Positions 12,471 through 21,590 of a stretch of DNA of 23,651 nt are shown here, piece by piece. Position numbers and translations under genes: made by a program. The notes below the pieces were generated by a model that saw only the letters and a list, made by a program, of their open reading frames with translations, was not told the origin of the DNA and did not search any database. Each line of letters starts with the position of its first letter. The first letter of the stretch is position 1. This stretch comes from Chloroflexota bacterium (GTDB taxonomy: Bacteria; Chloroflexota; Dehalococcoidia; UBA2979): assembly GCA_009391845.1 (NCBI GenBank), contig QWJG01000009.1, positions 1 to 23,651 of the forward strand, written 5' to 3'.

Positions 12471-13958
12471 CTAGGAGAGCGGGACGCTCAGGGTCTCGGC
12501 GGCGCGCTGTGCGGCGGAGATAAGCGGCGCGGGGATGAGGCCGAAGAAGAGCACGCTGACCGCAGCCAGGGCGAGCATCGCCTGCATCGGGCCACTGGCG
12601 GTGAAGGTCGTCTCCTCCTCGGGATCATCGAGCACCATCGTGCGGACCCAGCGCAGGTAGTAGAAGGCGGAGATCGCGGTGTTGACGACGGCGATTGCCA
12701 CGACGGCGACGAGCCACTGCGCATCGGCCTGGATCGCGCCGTTGAAGATGTAGAGCTTCGCGATGAATCCGGCGGTCGGTGGGATGCCGGTGAGTGAGAG
12801 CAGGCAGAGCATCAGCACGGCGGCCAGCAGCGGCGACCGCTTGATCAGGCCCGCGTAGTCCGCGATGGCGTAGGAGCCGATGCGCTGTGAGATCGCCATC
12901 ACGGCAAAGAACGCACCGAGGTTCGTGGCGACGTAGGTACCGAGGAAGAACAGGACGCCCGAGGGCCCCAAGGTGCTCCCGGCCGCGACCGCGGCAAGCC
13001 CGATCGCCACGTTGCCTGCCTGGGCGATCGAGGAATAGCCAAGCAGCCGCCGTGCATCCGTCTGGACCAGCGCGCCGAGGTTGCCGAACAGCATCGATCC
13101 GACTGCGAAGACCCCGAACATCATTGCCCAGTCTTCGCTGATGAACGTGTCCGCGCCGCCGAGGCCGTTGTAGAAGAGCCGCAGTGCGATCGCGAAGCCG
13201 CCGGCCTTCGAGGCGACGGAGAGGAGGCTGATGACCGGCGTCGGTCCGCCCTGGTAGACGTCCGGCGCCCAGCCGTGGAACGGCACGATCGCCATCTTGA
13301 AGCCGAACCCGGCGGCGACGAGCACGAATCCGAGCATCAGCGGCAAGCGCGCTTCCTCGTTGCCGGTCTGCACGAACGCGGCGATGCCATCCAACGAGGT
13401 AGCACCGGTGGTCCCGAACAGGAACGCGAAGCCGTAGATCATCAGCCCGGCGGCGATCGCGCCGCTGATCAGGTACTTGATGCCGGCCTCAGCGCTGCGA
13501 TCCTCGCGCGTCACGCCGACGAGCACGTACTGGACGATCGAGGTGGTCTCGAGCGCGATGAAGATCAGGATCAGGTCGTTGCCTTGCGCCAGCAGCGACA
13601 TCGCACCGGCGGCGACGAGCATCAGCGCGTAGTACTCACCTCGGAGGTCCAGCTCGCCTGCCCACTCGGTGGAGGCGACGGTGACGGCGGCGGTGGTCGC
13701 GACCAGCAGGAAGATGAAGAAGAGGGCGAAGCGATCCATCACGACGGCGCCGTCGAAGGCGGTTCCGTTGGTTCCGGTCATGGCGTGCCAGAGCGCCCAG
13801 CCGAAGGCCACGAGCAGCACGAGGAGCGTGACCTGGACGAGCGGTGCGCGCCCTCGGGAGCCACGCGGCCAGAGCATGTCGACGGTCAGGACGAGCCCGG
13901 CGCCGACGAAGAGGGCGATCGAGGGCCCGATGTGATGCACCTGGTCCAGACCGCTCAT
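12471..13958 (-). CDS. nuoN: NADH-quinone oxidoreductase subunit N
   Basis: A 495-residue, about 14-helix antiporter-like subunit of the complex I membrane arm, one of the proton-pumping channels. Typical blocks are LFFIFLLVATTAAVTVAS near the N-terminus, LIFIALETTSIVQYVLVG, the broken-helix region FKMAIVPFHGWAPDVYQGGP and PTPVISLLSVASKAGGF, and RLLGYSSIAQAGNVAIGL. The conserved Lys and Glu positions of the channel are present. It is last in the nuo operon, and its ATG overlaps the nuoM stop by 4 nt (ATGA). Confidence 0.96.
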   Translation of the reverse strand: MSGLDQVHHIGPSIALFVGAGLVLTVDMLWPRGSRGRAPLVQVTLLVLLVAFGWALWHAMTGTNGTAFDGAVVMDRFALFFIFLLVATTAAVTVASTEWAGELDLRGEYYALMLVAAGAMSLLAQGNDLILIFIALETTSIVQYVLVGVTREDRSAEAGIKYLISGAIAAGLMIYGFAFLFGTTGATSLDGIAAFVQTGNEEARLPLMLGFVLVAAGFGFKMAIVPFHGWAPDVYQGGPTPVISLLSVASKAGGFAIALRLFYNGLGGADTFISEDWAMMFGVFAVGSMLFGNLGALVQTDARRLLGYSSIAQAGNVAIGLAAVAAGSTLGPSGVLFFLGTYVATNLGAFFAVMAISQRIGSYAIADYAGLIKRSPLLAAVLMLCLLSLTGIPPTAGFIAKLYIFNGAIQADAQWLVAVVAIAVVNTAISAFYYLRWVRTMVLDDPEEETTFTASGPMQAMLALAAVSVLFFGLIPAPLISAAQRAAETLSVPLS

Positions 13959-15427
13959 GCGCTTGCCTCGAAGATGCGCGCGATCGGCGCGATGCCGCTT
14001 TCAATCGAATCGGTCAGGAGCTGCGGGAAGATGCCGACGGCGAGGATGGTGATCACGAGTGACCCCATCGCGACGTACTCCCACCAGTGGCTGGCATCGG
14101 TGAGGTGTGCCCACTTCTCGTCGGCCGGGCCGTGGAAGACGCGCTGCACCGTCCAAAGGATGTAGCCGGCTGCCAGCACGACGCCGAAGATGCTGGCGAT
14201 GGTCGCGGCCGGGTGTGGCTCGAACGCGCCGAGGAACGTGGTCAGCTCGGCAACGAAGCCAGACATGCCGGGCAGGCCGAGCGAGGCGAGACCGGCGATC
14301 AACATCACCGTCCCAATCAGCGGCATGCGGTGCATCAGGCCGGTCATCTCGGAGATCTGCCGCGTGTGGGTCCGCTCGTAGACAAGCCCGACCATCACGA
14401 ACAGGAGCCCCGTGATCGTGCCGTGCGTGAACATCTGGAGCGCGGCGCCGGACAACCCGACCGACCCGAGGGCGGCGATCCCAAGGAGCACATAGCCCAT
14501 GTGCGAGACGGACGAGTAGGCGACGAGCCGCTTGAGGTCGCGTTGTTGGAGGGTGATCACGGCGCCGTAGACGACAGAGAACCCAGCCAGTGCCGCGAGC
14601 ACCACGCGGAAGTCGTACGCCTGATCCGGGAGGATCGGCAAGACGATGCGCAGGATGCCGTAGCCACCCATCTTCAGCAGCACGCCGGCCAGCATCACGG
14701 AGACGGCTGTCGGCGCGTCGGTGTGCGCGTCGGGCAGCCAGGTGTGGAACGGGAAGATCGGGAGCTTCACCAGGAACGCTAGCATGATTGCCCAGAAGAC
14801 CATCGACAGCGGCACCAGCGCGTCCTGTGGCGGCGTCTGCGCCAGCTTCGCGATCTCGAAGGTGCCGCCCTCGAGGCCCAACACAAGGAAGCCGACGAGC
14901 ATGAACGCCGATCCGGCCAGCGTGTAGATGAGGAACTTCATCGCGCTGTAGCGATTGCGGCCGGTGCCCCAGAGGCTGATCAGCATGTACATCGGCAGCA
15001 GTTCCAGCTCCCAGAAGAGGAAGAACTGGATCAGGTCGAGCGAGAGGAAGACGCCGGCAACGGCGGTCTCGAGGAGCAGCAGGTACGCGAAGTACTCCTT
15101 GACCCGCACCTCGATGCTGAACGAGACGAGGACGGCAACGACCGAGAGCAGGCCCAGCAGCAGGATCAGCGGGGCGGACAACCCGTCCACGCCGACGACG
15201 TACTGCACCACGAAGCCACCGCGGCCGGGGTTGATCCAGGTGAACTGATCGACCATCTGGTATCCGTCGACGCTCGGGTCGAACCAGATGAAGACGACGA
15301 TCGAGACGGCGAAGGCGAGCGTGGAGAAGATCAGCGCGATCCAGCGCGCGTCCTGTTCACGTTCACGCGGCAGGAACAACGCGAGCAGGGCGCCGACCAC
15401 CGGGAGGAGCAAGAAGAGCGTCAGCAT
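13955..15427 (-). CDS. nuoM: NADH-quinone oxidoreductase subunit M
   Basis: A 490-residue antiporter-like membrane subunit. Diagnostic segments are LFFLWELELLPMYMLISLWG (Glu channel residue), FLVKLPIFPFHTWLPDAH (about 215-232), DAPTAVSVMLAGVLLKMGGY, and RLVAYSSVSHMGYVLLGI. It translocates protons in the distal half of the membrane arm between NuoL and NuoN. Its ATG begins immediately after the nuoL stop, with no intervening base, and its stop overlaps nuoN. Confidence 0.97.
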   Translation of the reverse strand: MLTLFLLLPVVGALLALFLPREREQDARWIALIFSTLAFAVSIVVFIWFDPSVDGYQMVDQFTWINPGRGGFVVQYVVGVDGLSAPLILLLGLLSVVAVLVSFSIEVRVKEYFAYLLLLETAVAGVFLSLDLIQFFLFWELELLPMYMLISLWGTGRNRYSAMKFLIYTLAGSAFMLVGFLVLGLEGGTFEIAKLAQTPPQDALVPLSMVFWAIMLAFLVKLPIFPFHTWLPDAHTDAPTAVSVMLAGVLLKMGGYGILRIVLPILPDQAYDFRVVLAALAGFSVVYGAVITLQQRDLKRLVAYSSVSHMGYVLLGIAALGSVGLSGAALQMFTHGTITGLLFVMVGLVYERTHTRQISEMTGLMHRMPLIGTVMLIAGLASLGLPGMSGFVAELTTFLGAFEPHPAATIASIFGVVLAAGYILWTVQRVFHGPADEKWAHLTDASHWWEYVAMGSLVITILAVGIFPQLLTDSIESGIAPIARIFEASA

Positions 15428-17365
15428 CTAGCGCTCCAACACATTCCCGCGCAGGACGAACAGCACCACGATCGCCGCGACCACCCCGAACATCGACATC
15501 GAGGTGTAGGCCTGCAACTGCCCGGTCTCGAGGCGGCGCGCCATGTCGCCGACCTGTCGCGCCGCGAGGGCGACGCCGTTCACCGCACCATCGACGACGT
15601 ACTTATCGAAGGCGGCGGCGGCGCGGCCGATCCCTCGATCGAGGGCGCCTCGGATGATGCCGTCCTCGGCGATCTCGTCGACGTAGTACTTGTTCACGGC
15701 GAGGGTGTAGAGCGGGCCGGCCATCTGGCCAAGCTGCTCGTGGGAGGGCTTCCGCGCGTAGTAGACGGCCGCGGCGGCGCCGATACCGCCGAGGGCGGCA
15801 AGGAGCGACGCGGCGACCACGACGGACGACGACTCGACGTGATGCACCTCGCCGACCAGCGTGCCTTCGATGAAGTGACCGAAGCCGTTGAGCGCGAACA
15901 GACCGAAGAAGATCGAGGGGATCGCCAGAATGATCAGCGGCACCGTCATCGATCGCGGTGACTCGTGGGGTGGTCCGGCGTGGCCATGGCCCGGCTCGGG
16001 TTCCGCGCCACCTCGGTATTCGCCGCCAAAGGTCATGAAGATCGCGCGGAACATGTAAAAGGCGGTCATGAAGGCGACCGTCGTGCCGACGACCCAGAGG
16101 AGTTTGTCGGCGTGCCAGGCGTCCAGCAGGATTTCGTCCTTGCTCCAGAAGCCGGCCAGCGGGAACACGCCGGAGAGCGAGAGCGATCCGATCAGGAACG
16201 TCCAGAACGTCACCGGCATCTTGGTGCGCAGGCCACCCATCTGCCGCATGTCGAAGGTGCCGGTTGCGTGGTTCACCGAGCCGGAGCCCTGGAAGAGCAG
16301 CGACTTGAAGAAGGCGTGCGTGAAGAGATGGAAGATCGCCGCCACGAACCCACCGAGGCCAATCGCCATCACCATGTAGCCGAGCTGCGAGATCGTCGAG
16401 TACGCCAGCACGCGCTTGATGTCGTTCGCCGCGATTCCCATTGAGGCCGCAAAGATCGCGGTGAACCCGCCGATGTACGCGATCGTCGTCGCAACGCCAC
16501 CCGGAGCCGCCTCCACCGCGGGGAAGAAGCGGCTGAGCAGGTAGACGCCGGCCGCGACCATCGTCGCCGAGTGCAGCAGCGAGGAGACCGGCGTCGGACC
16601 TTCCATCGCGTCCGGCAGCCAGAAGTGCAGCGGGAACTGCGCGGACTTGCCGACGGCCCCGGCGAAGATGCCAAGGACGAAGCCGGTAAGCACCGAACTG
16701 GTCAGCTCGTGCTCTTCGGCGAGGTGGTTGATCTCCGCGATGTCAAAGACGCCGCCGGTCTTCACCCAGATCAGCACGACCGCGATCAGGAAGAAGAAGT
16801 CGCCGAAGCGGGTAACGATGAACGCCTTCTTCGCCGCCGCGGCGGCGGCGGGGCGATCGAACCAGAAGCCGACGAGCAGGTACGAGGTGAGCCCGACCAG
16901 CTCCCAGTGAATGAAGAGCTGCAGCAGGCTGGAGGCCATCACGAGGCCGAGCATCGCCATGGTGAACAGCGACATCAGCATGAAGTAGCGGCGGTATCCG
17001 AGATCGCCGTGCATGTAGCCGGTCGAGTAGAGCTGCACGACCAGCGACACCGAGGTGACGACGAACATCATCAGGGCGCTCAGCGAGTCGAGCTGCACCC
17101 CGAACTCGATTTCCAGCTCGAACAGGCTGACCCAGGGGTGCGACGCGAAGCCCACCGACTTGCCGTCCGCACCGATCGAGGTGTCGAGCGCCCAGAGCGC
17201 GAGCAGCCAGGAGAGGCCGATGGCGCCGATCGTCACGCCCGAGGCGTGCTTGCCCTCGAACTGCGGCAGCTTGAGCAGCAGCGCGGCGGCGATCACGAGG
17301 AACGACACCAGCGGGGCGAAATAGATCGCCCAGACGGCTGCTTCAGGGATGTCCGGCAGGATCAT
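15428..17365 (-). CDS. nuoL: NADH-quinone oxidoreductase subunit L
   Basis: A 645-residue distal antiporter-like subunit of complex I with the long C-terminal extension, including the lateral helix, that distinguishes NuoL from M and N. Markers are the N-terminal FVVTSVSLVVQLYSTGYM, the helix with LFIHWELVGLTSYLLVGFWF, GKSAQFPLHFWLPDAMEGP (about residue 240), TPVSSLLHSATMVAAGVYL and RVLAYSTISQLGYMVMAI. A His/Pro-rich loop (about 455-475) precedes the last helices. It begins 4 nt after the small ORF at 17370. Confidence 0.97.
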   Translation of the reverse strand: MILPDIPEAAVWAIYFAPLVSFLVIAAALLLKLPQFEGKHASGVTIGAIGLSWLLALWALDTSIGADGKSVGFASHPWVSLFELEIEFGVQLDSLSALMMFVVTSVSLVVQLYSTGYMHGDLGYRRYFMLMSLFTMAMLGLVMASSLLQLFIHWELVGLTSYLLVGFWFDRPAAAAAAKKAFIVTRFGDFFFLIAVVLIWVKTGGVFDIAEINHLAEEHELTSSVLTGFVLGIFAGAVGKSAQFPLHFWLPDAMEGPTPVSSLLHSATMVAAGVYLLSRFFPAVEAAPGGVATTIAYIGGFTAIFAASMGIAANDIKRVLAYSTISQLGYMVMAIGLGGFVAAIFHLFTHAFFKSLLFQGSGSVNHATGTFDMRQMGGLRTKMPVTFWTFLIGSLSLSGVFPLAGFWSKDEILLDAWHADKLLWVVGTTVAFMTAFYMFRAIFMTFGGEYRGGAEPEPGHGHAGPPHESPRSMTVPLIILAIPSIFFGLFALNGFGHFIEGTLVGEVHHVESSSVVVAASLLAALGGIGAAAAVYYARKPSHEQLGQMAGPLYTLAVNKYYVDEIAEDGIIRGALDRGIGRAAAAFDKYVVDGAVNGVALAARQVGDMARRLETGQLQAYTSMSMFGVVAAIVVLFVLRGNVLER

Positions 17366-17369
17366 CTGG

Positions 17370-17558
17370 CTAGACCTTGTTCAATACTTCGCGGGCGACG
17401 TGGGTCTTGCCGTCAGGCACCCAGAGCGCACGCGCGTCACGCATCGATCCGATCTCCAGCGGCGGGACAACCCGCACGGAGACGGCTTCCTGGTTGAACA
17501 GCTCGCGCCAGATCGAGGCGGCGTAGCCGTCCGGTACATCCATGAACTTCACCCACAT
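17370..17558 (-). CDS. 62-residue DUF2007-like protein inside the nuo operon
   Basis: A short ORF in the 206 nt between nuoK and nuoL. From ATG 17558 it reads MWVKFMDVPDGYAASIWREL and, further on, VSVRVVPPLEI and ALWVPDGKTHVAREVLNKV. The pattern (short strand, a helix annotated as choosing a target, VRVVP strand, LWVP strand, C-terminal helix) resembles the DUF2007 putative signal-transducing family, a small alpha/beta ferredoxin-like fold. It has no membrane helix, so it is not a complex I core subunit. It is 13 nt from nuoK and 4 nt from nuoL, so it is co-translated. Its role is unknown; assembly or regulation of complex I is only a guess. Open sequence upstream of the ATG lies in nuoK and is unlikely to be coding. 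Confidence 0.65.
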   Translation of the reverse strand: MWVKFMDVPDGYAASIWRELFNQEAVSVRVVPPLEIGSMRDARALWVPDGKTHVAREVLNKV

Positions 17559-17571
17559 CGCGTTGCCCCGA

Positions 17572-17898
17572 TCACCATCGCAGCACGCTGATTCGATCGA
17601 GATCGACGGTTTCACGATGGCGATAGATGAGCACGGCCATCGCAAGCGCGACCGCGGCTTCCGCGGCGGCGACGGTCAGTACAAAGACGACGAAGGTGTG
17701 TCCGGCGAGGGGTTCGGTTCCCTCCTGGAAGGCGCCGCTGAAGCGCGAGAAGGCGAGGAACGCCAGGTTCGAGGCGTTCAGCATCAACTCGACGCCCATC
17801 AGCACCGCGACGACGTTGCGCTTTGAGAGCGCGATCGCGACACCGATGCCGAAGATCAGGCCTGAAACCACGAGGTAGTGCGCGAGGGTGACGGTCAT
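17572..17898 (-). CDS. nuoK: NADH-quinone oxidoreductase subunit K
   Basis: A 108-residue, three-helix subunit of the complex I membrane arm. The sequence carries ALSKRNVVAVLMGVELMLNA, with the conserved Glu of helix 2, and FVLTVAAAEAAVALAMAVLI, with the Glu of helix 3. These acidic residues lie on the proton path between the quinone site and the pumps. It is slightly longer than the usual 100 residues because of the loop SGAFQEGTEPLAG. The ATG overlaps the nuoJ stop by 4 nt. Confidence 0.97.
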   Translation of the reverse strand: MTVTLAHYLVVSGLIFGIGVAIALSKRNVVAVLMGVELMLNASNLAFLAFSRFSGAFQEGTEPLAGHTFVVFVLTVAAAEAAVALAMAVLIYRHRETVDLDRISVLRW

Positions 17899-18470
17899 CG
17901 CGCCTCCTCCGTCGTGACGCCGGCGGCCGCCGGGTCTTCGGCGTCCTCGGAGGTCTCGGCGGCGCCACGGTCGGTGACCAGCACGATCGCGCCGAGCAGC
18001 GCGAAGAGCAACAGCACCGAGGCGACCTCGAAGGCGAGGACGTGGCGGCCGAGCAGCAGGTCGCCGATCGTCGCGATCGTGTCAGGGAACGCGCGGGCCT
18101 CGAGAGCGGCGCCGGTCAGCTCGTTCCACTGCACGTCGACGGCGGTGAACACCACGATCGCGGCGATCGCCGCGCCGAGGAGTGCGCCCGGCCCCACGTA
18201 GAGCGAGTTGCCGTTGTTCCGCGAGGCGAGCGGCGTGAGCATCACCGCGAAGACGAGCAGGACGGAGATCGCGCCGGCGTAGATCAGGATCTGTGCGACG
18301 GCGATGAAGTCGGCAGAGAGCGTCACGAACAGCCCGGCCATGCCGATGAACGCCATCACCAGGAAGACGATCGCGTGGACCAGGTTGCGCATCACGAAGA
18401 CCGATAGCGCCGATGCCACGGTGATCGCGGACAGCACGTAAAAGGCAATGACGATCCCGGTCGAATCCAC
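17895..18470 (-). CDS. nuoJ: NADH-quinone oxidoreductase subunit J
   Basis: A 191-residue, five-helix membrane subunit. AFYVLSAITVASALSVFVMR, LVHAIVFLVMAFIGMAGLFV and FIAVAQILIYAGAISVLLVF are the conserved first helices, including the pi-bulge helix that changes during turnover. The C-terminus ends in an acidic Glu/Ala tail outside the membrane. It starts with GTG sharing one base with the nuoH TAG stop, leaving no space for nuoI, which normally lies between H and J. Confidence 0.96.
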   Translation of the reverse strand: MDSTGIVIAFYVLSAITVASALSVFVMRNLVHAIVFLVMAFIGMAGLFVTLSADFIAVAQILIYAGAISVLLVFAVMLTPLASRNNGNSLYVGPGALLGAAIAAIVVFTAVDVQWNELTGAALEARAFPDTIATIGDLLLGRHVLAFEVASVLLLFALLGAIVLVTDRGAAETSEDAEDPAAAGVTTEEAR

Positions 18471-19903
18471 TACGCGCCCGTCCGGATCTGCCGTGCGGCC
18501 TTGAGCCCACCAATCCGATCGGCGGTGCGCGGTCCCTCGGGGTGTTCAAGCTCCGCGGAGTAGCCAATCACGCGCGCCCAGGCACGAACGGCGTAGACGG
18601 TGAGCGCCAGGTTGACCAGGGCGAAGCTGCCGTAGATGACGATGCCCTCGGCTTCCCAGCGCGCCGCGATCGTGGCTTCGACGGCGACGATCAGGACGTT
18701 GGCGATCGACAGCGGGATCAGGTACTTCCAGGCGAAGGTCATGAGCTGGTCGATGCGGAACCGTGGCAGCGTGCCGCGGAGCCAGATGAAGAAGAAGTAC
18801 CCCGTCGTCGCCTTGACCGCGAGGATCAGGTACGGCGGGACCCACTCTTCGAGCCCGAACATCGTGTAGCCACCGAGGAAGAAGGTGGCGAACAGCGCAC
18901 CGACGAGCAGTGCGTTGCCCAGCTCGACCGCCAGGAAGAGCCCGGCCTTCATGCCGGAGTACTCAGTGTGGAAACCGGCGACGATTTCGGACTCCGCCTC
19001 CGCGATGTCGTTCGGCGTGCGGTTGATCTCCGCCGTCGAGGAGAAGAAGAAAGTGAACATCGAGAACGGCAGCAGGAACGCCATCCACACGTTGTGGCTG
19101 CCCTGCCAGGCGACGATCTCGTTGAGGTTCAACGAACCGGTGAGTAGTACCACCACCAGCAGCGAGAGGCTGATCGGGATCTCGTACGAGACCATCATCG
19201 CGACCGTGCGCATCGCGCCGAGCAGCGCGTAGTGGTTGTTCGAGGACCAGCCCGCCATCCAGATCGCGAGCACGGACAACGAGGTGATCGAGATGACGTA
19301 GAGCAGCCCGACGTTGATATCGAGGTAGGCCATGTTCGGCGCCCACGGCACCGGACCCCAGGCGAGCATCGCCGGGATGAAGACCAGGATCGGCGGCAGG
19401 AAGAAGAGCAGGCGGTCAGCGCCGATCGGGATCAGCACCTCCTTCTGCATCAGCTTGAGCGCGTCGGCCAGCGGCTGGAGCAGCCCGAAGGGGCCGACCC
19501 GGTTTGGACCCATGCGGATCTGGAAGCGGGCCAGCAGGCGCCGCTCGATCCAGGACCCGATCAGCAGGAATCCGCCGAGGAAGCTGAGAATCGCCACCCC
19601 GCCGATGAGGCCGGTGACCCAGTACGAGAGCCACGGTCCGGTGCCGGTGTCATCGAGTTCAGTGCGCAGCTGCGCGATCGCATTGCCGAGGTCGCGGAAG
19701 TCGTACCAGTGACCATCGAGGCGGCCATCGATCACGATGTAGGCGATCGCGACGTTCACGGCGAGGAAGCCGAGCGCGAACACCGCCCCAGCGGCCTTCA
19801 CACCGCTGGGCAGCCGCTTCGCGTCGTCGAGCAGCGACCCGCGATCGAGGATCTGCTGGGCCATCGGCGTGGCGGGGCGACGTGGCACCGGCTGGTCGCT
19901 CAT
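18470..19903 (-). CDS. nuoH: NADH-quinone oxidoreductase subunit H with an N-terminal extension
   Basis: A 477-residue quinone-site membrane subunit. Core marks are ERRLLARFQIRMGPNRVGP (from residue 120), LKLMQKE, the acidic loop with SYEIPISLSL and the EINRTPNDIAEAESEIVAGFHTEYSG loop, and RGTLPRFRIDQLM. Ordinary NuoH proteins reach ERR at about residue 35. This one has roughly 85 more residues, with one extra membrane helix (about 36-58) and a soluble loop (about 60-90). The start overlaps nuoD (ATGA), so the longer start is natural. The function of the extension is unknown. Confidence 0.96.
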   Translation of the reverse strand: MSDQPVPRRPATPMAQQILDRGSLLDDAKRLPSGVKAAGAVFALGFLAVNVAIAYIVIDGRLDGHWYDFRDLGNAIAQLRTELDDTGTGPWLSYWVTGLIGGVAILSFLGGFLLIGSWIERRLLARFQIRMGPNRVGPFGLLQPLADALKLMQKEVLIPIGADRLLFFLPPILVFIPAMLAWGPVPWAPNMAYLDINVGLLYVISITSLSVLAIWMAGWSSNNHYALLGAMRTVAMMVSYEIPISLSLLVVVLLTGSLNLNEIVAWQGSHNVWMAFLLPFSMFTFFFSSTAEINRTPNDIAEAESEIVAGFHTEYSGMKAGLFLAVELGNALLVGALFATFFLGGYTMFGLEEWVPPYLILAVKATTGYFFFIWLRGTLPRFRIDQLMTFAWKYLIPLSIANVLIVAVEATIAARWEAEGIVIYGSFALVNLALTVYAVRAWARVIGYSAELEHPEGPRTADRIGGLKAARQIRTGA

Positions 19904-21003
19904 CGGTCGATCTCACCAACGACGATGTCGATCGAGCCGAGGGTGACCACGGCGTCCGACAGCGAGGCGCCACGCGCCAGTTCGCGCAGCAGCGAGAGGT
20001 TGATCAGCGACGGCGCGCGGAGGTGGAAGCGGTACGGAGCCGGACCGCCGTCCGAGACCAGGTAGAAGCCGACCTCGCCTCGCGGGCCCTCGACGCGGCC
20101 ATAGACCTCGCCGGGTGGTGGGCGCAGCGCGAGTGGGATGTCGGTCTTGTGCGGGCCGTCCGGGATGCCCTCGATCGCCTGGCGAATGATCTTCGTGGAC
20201 TCGCGGGTCTCCGCGAGCCGGCACATGAAGCGGTCGTACACGTCACCGGTGCGGCCGATCGGCACGTCGAACTCCATGCGATCGTAGACGCAGTACGGCT
20301 CCGCCTTGCGCAGGTCCCACGGAACGCCGGAGCCGCGCAGCGCGGGGCCGACCAGCGAACCGTTGATCGCGTCTTCCGCCGAGATGATGCCGACGTTACG
20401 CGTGCGCGCGACGAAGATCTCGTTCTGCGTCAGCAGCTCCTCGTACTCGCTAATACGATCCGGCAGCTCATCGACCAGTTCCTCGAGCGCGGGCCAGAAT
20501 TCGGGTGGCGGCTCGAAGGCGACGCCGCCGATCCGCATGTAGTTGGTCGTGAGGCGAGCGCCGCAGGTCATCTCGAAGAGGTCGAGGATTTTCTCGCGCT
20601 CGCGGAACATGTAGAGCAGCGGCGTCTGCCAGGCGCCGGCGTCACTGACCAGCGTGCCGTTCGCCATCGCGTGGCTGGCGATGCGCTGCAGCTCCGCGAA
20701 GATCACGCGGAGGTAAGAGGCGCGCTCTGGCACCTCGACGTCCGCGAGGCGCTCCGCCGCGAGGCAGAGTCCGAGGTTGCTCGACATCGCAGCGAGGTAG
20801 TCCGCGCGATCGGTGAACGGGATGTTCTGGGTGTAGGTGCGCTCCTCGGCGAGCTTCTCCATCGAGCGATGGAGGTACCCGACGATCATGTCCAGGTCCT
20901 GGATGCGCTCGCCGTCCATGACGACGCGGATCCGGAACACGCCGTGCGTGGACGGGTGCTGCGGCCCGATGTTGAGGACGTACGGCTCGGCGGAGGTGGT
21001 CAT
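19900..21003 (-). CDS. nuoD: NADH-quinone oxidoreductase subunit D
   Basis: A 367-residue 49-kDa subunit that lines the quinone cavity with NuoB. The N-terminus has NIGPQHPSTHGVFRIRV with the conserved His pair at the quinone headgroup. ELQRIASHAMANG, REKILDLFEMTCGARLTTNYMRIGG and GPALRGSGVPWDLRK follow, and the protein ends in the family hallmark VVGEIDR, so it is complete. ATG 21003 overlaps the nuoC stop (ATGA). Seven in-frame residues upstream lie in nuoC. It overlaps nuoH at its other end, leaving no room for nuoE, F or G. Confidence 0.97.
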   Translation of the reverse strand: MTTSAEPYVLNIGPQHPSTHGVFRIRVVMDGERIQDLDMIVGYLHRSMEKLAEERTYTQNIPFTDRADYLAAMSSNLGLCLAAERLADVEVPERASYLRVIFAELQRIASHAMANGTLVSDAGAWQTPLLYMFREREKILDLFEMTCGARLTTNYMRIGGVAFEPPPEFWPALEELVDELPDRISEYEELLTQNEIFVARTRNVGIISAEDAINGSLVGPALRGSGVPWDLRKAEPYCVYDRMEFDVPIGRTGDVYDRFMCRLAETRESTKIIRQAIEGIPDGPHKTDIPLALRPPPGEVYGRVEGPRGEVGFYLVSDGGPAPYRFHLRAPSLINLSLLRELARGASLSDAVVTLGSIDIVVGEIDR

Positions 21004-21590
21004 GCTGGCGCCGTCCCCGACCATTCGCTCGGGACGTCTTGCTCGTCGCCGATCAGGTTGTCGCGGTTGAGCTGACGATCCGGGTTCGCCTTGTCCTCGA
21101 ACGGGAAGCGGCGCAAGCCGCTGGTGAGGCCCTGACCGATGCCCATGAAGTCCTTGCGGAGCGGGTGACCGGGAAAGCCATCCCAGAGGAAGATCCGGCG
21201 CAGATCGGGGTGCCCCTCGAACCGGATACCCATCAGGTCATAGACCTCGCGCTCCTGGAGCAGCGCGCCTTTGTAGATGGGGTAGCTGCTCGGCAGCGCG
21301 GGTTCCTCGTGATCCGACACCCGTGCCTTCAGGACGATCTGGTGATTCAGATCGAGCGACTGCAGGTGGTACACGACGGCGAAGTGATCGTGGTAGTCGA
21401 CCGCGCAAAGGCTGCTGAGCTGGGCGGCATCGAACTCCTCGGAGTCGTGCAACCAGTGCAGCGCTTCGTCGACGCGGGCGGGAGCGACCTCGACCCACTC
21501 GTCGTTGGAGACGGTGACGATGCCCGGCAGGGCGCGATCCAGCGCCTCGGCGACGCGCTGTCCGGCGAGCTGCGTCGGCCCGGCCGGCAC
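21000..21590 (-). CDS. nuoC: NADH-quinone oxidoreductase subunit C
   Basis: A 196-residue 30-kDa subunit of the hydrophilic arm that supports NuoD and NuoB. The signature EREVYDLMGIRFEGHPDLRR and FPGHPLRKDF identify it. The open frame runs up to 22058, but those upstream residues lie out of frame over nuoA. The GTG at 21590, which shares a base with the nuoA TAG, is the natural start. A direct A-to-C junction is unusual, because nuoB almost always lies between them. C and D are separate genes here, not fused. Confidence 0.95.
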   Translation of the reverse strand: MPAGPTQLAGQRVAEALDRALPGIVTVSNDEWVEVAPARVDEALHWLHDSEEFDAAQLSSLCAVDYHDHFAVVYHLQSLDLNHQIVLKARVSDHEEPALPSSYPIYKGALLQEREVYDLMGIRFEGHPDLRRIFLWDGFPGHPLRKDFMGIGQGLTSGLRRFPFEDKANPDRQLNRDNLIGDEQDVPSEWSGTAPA

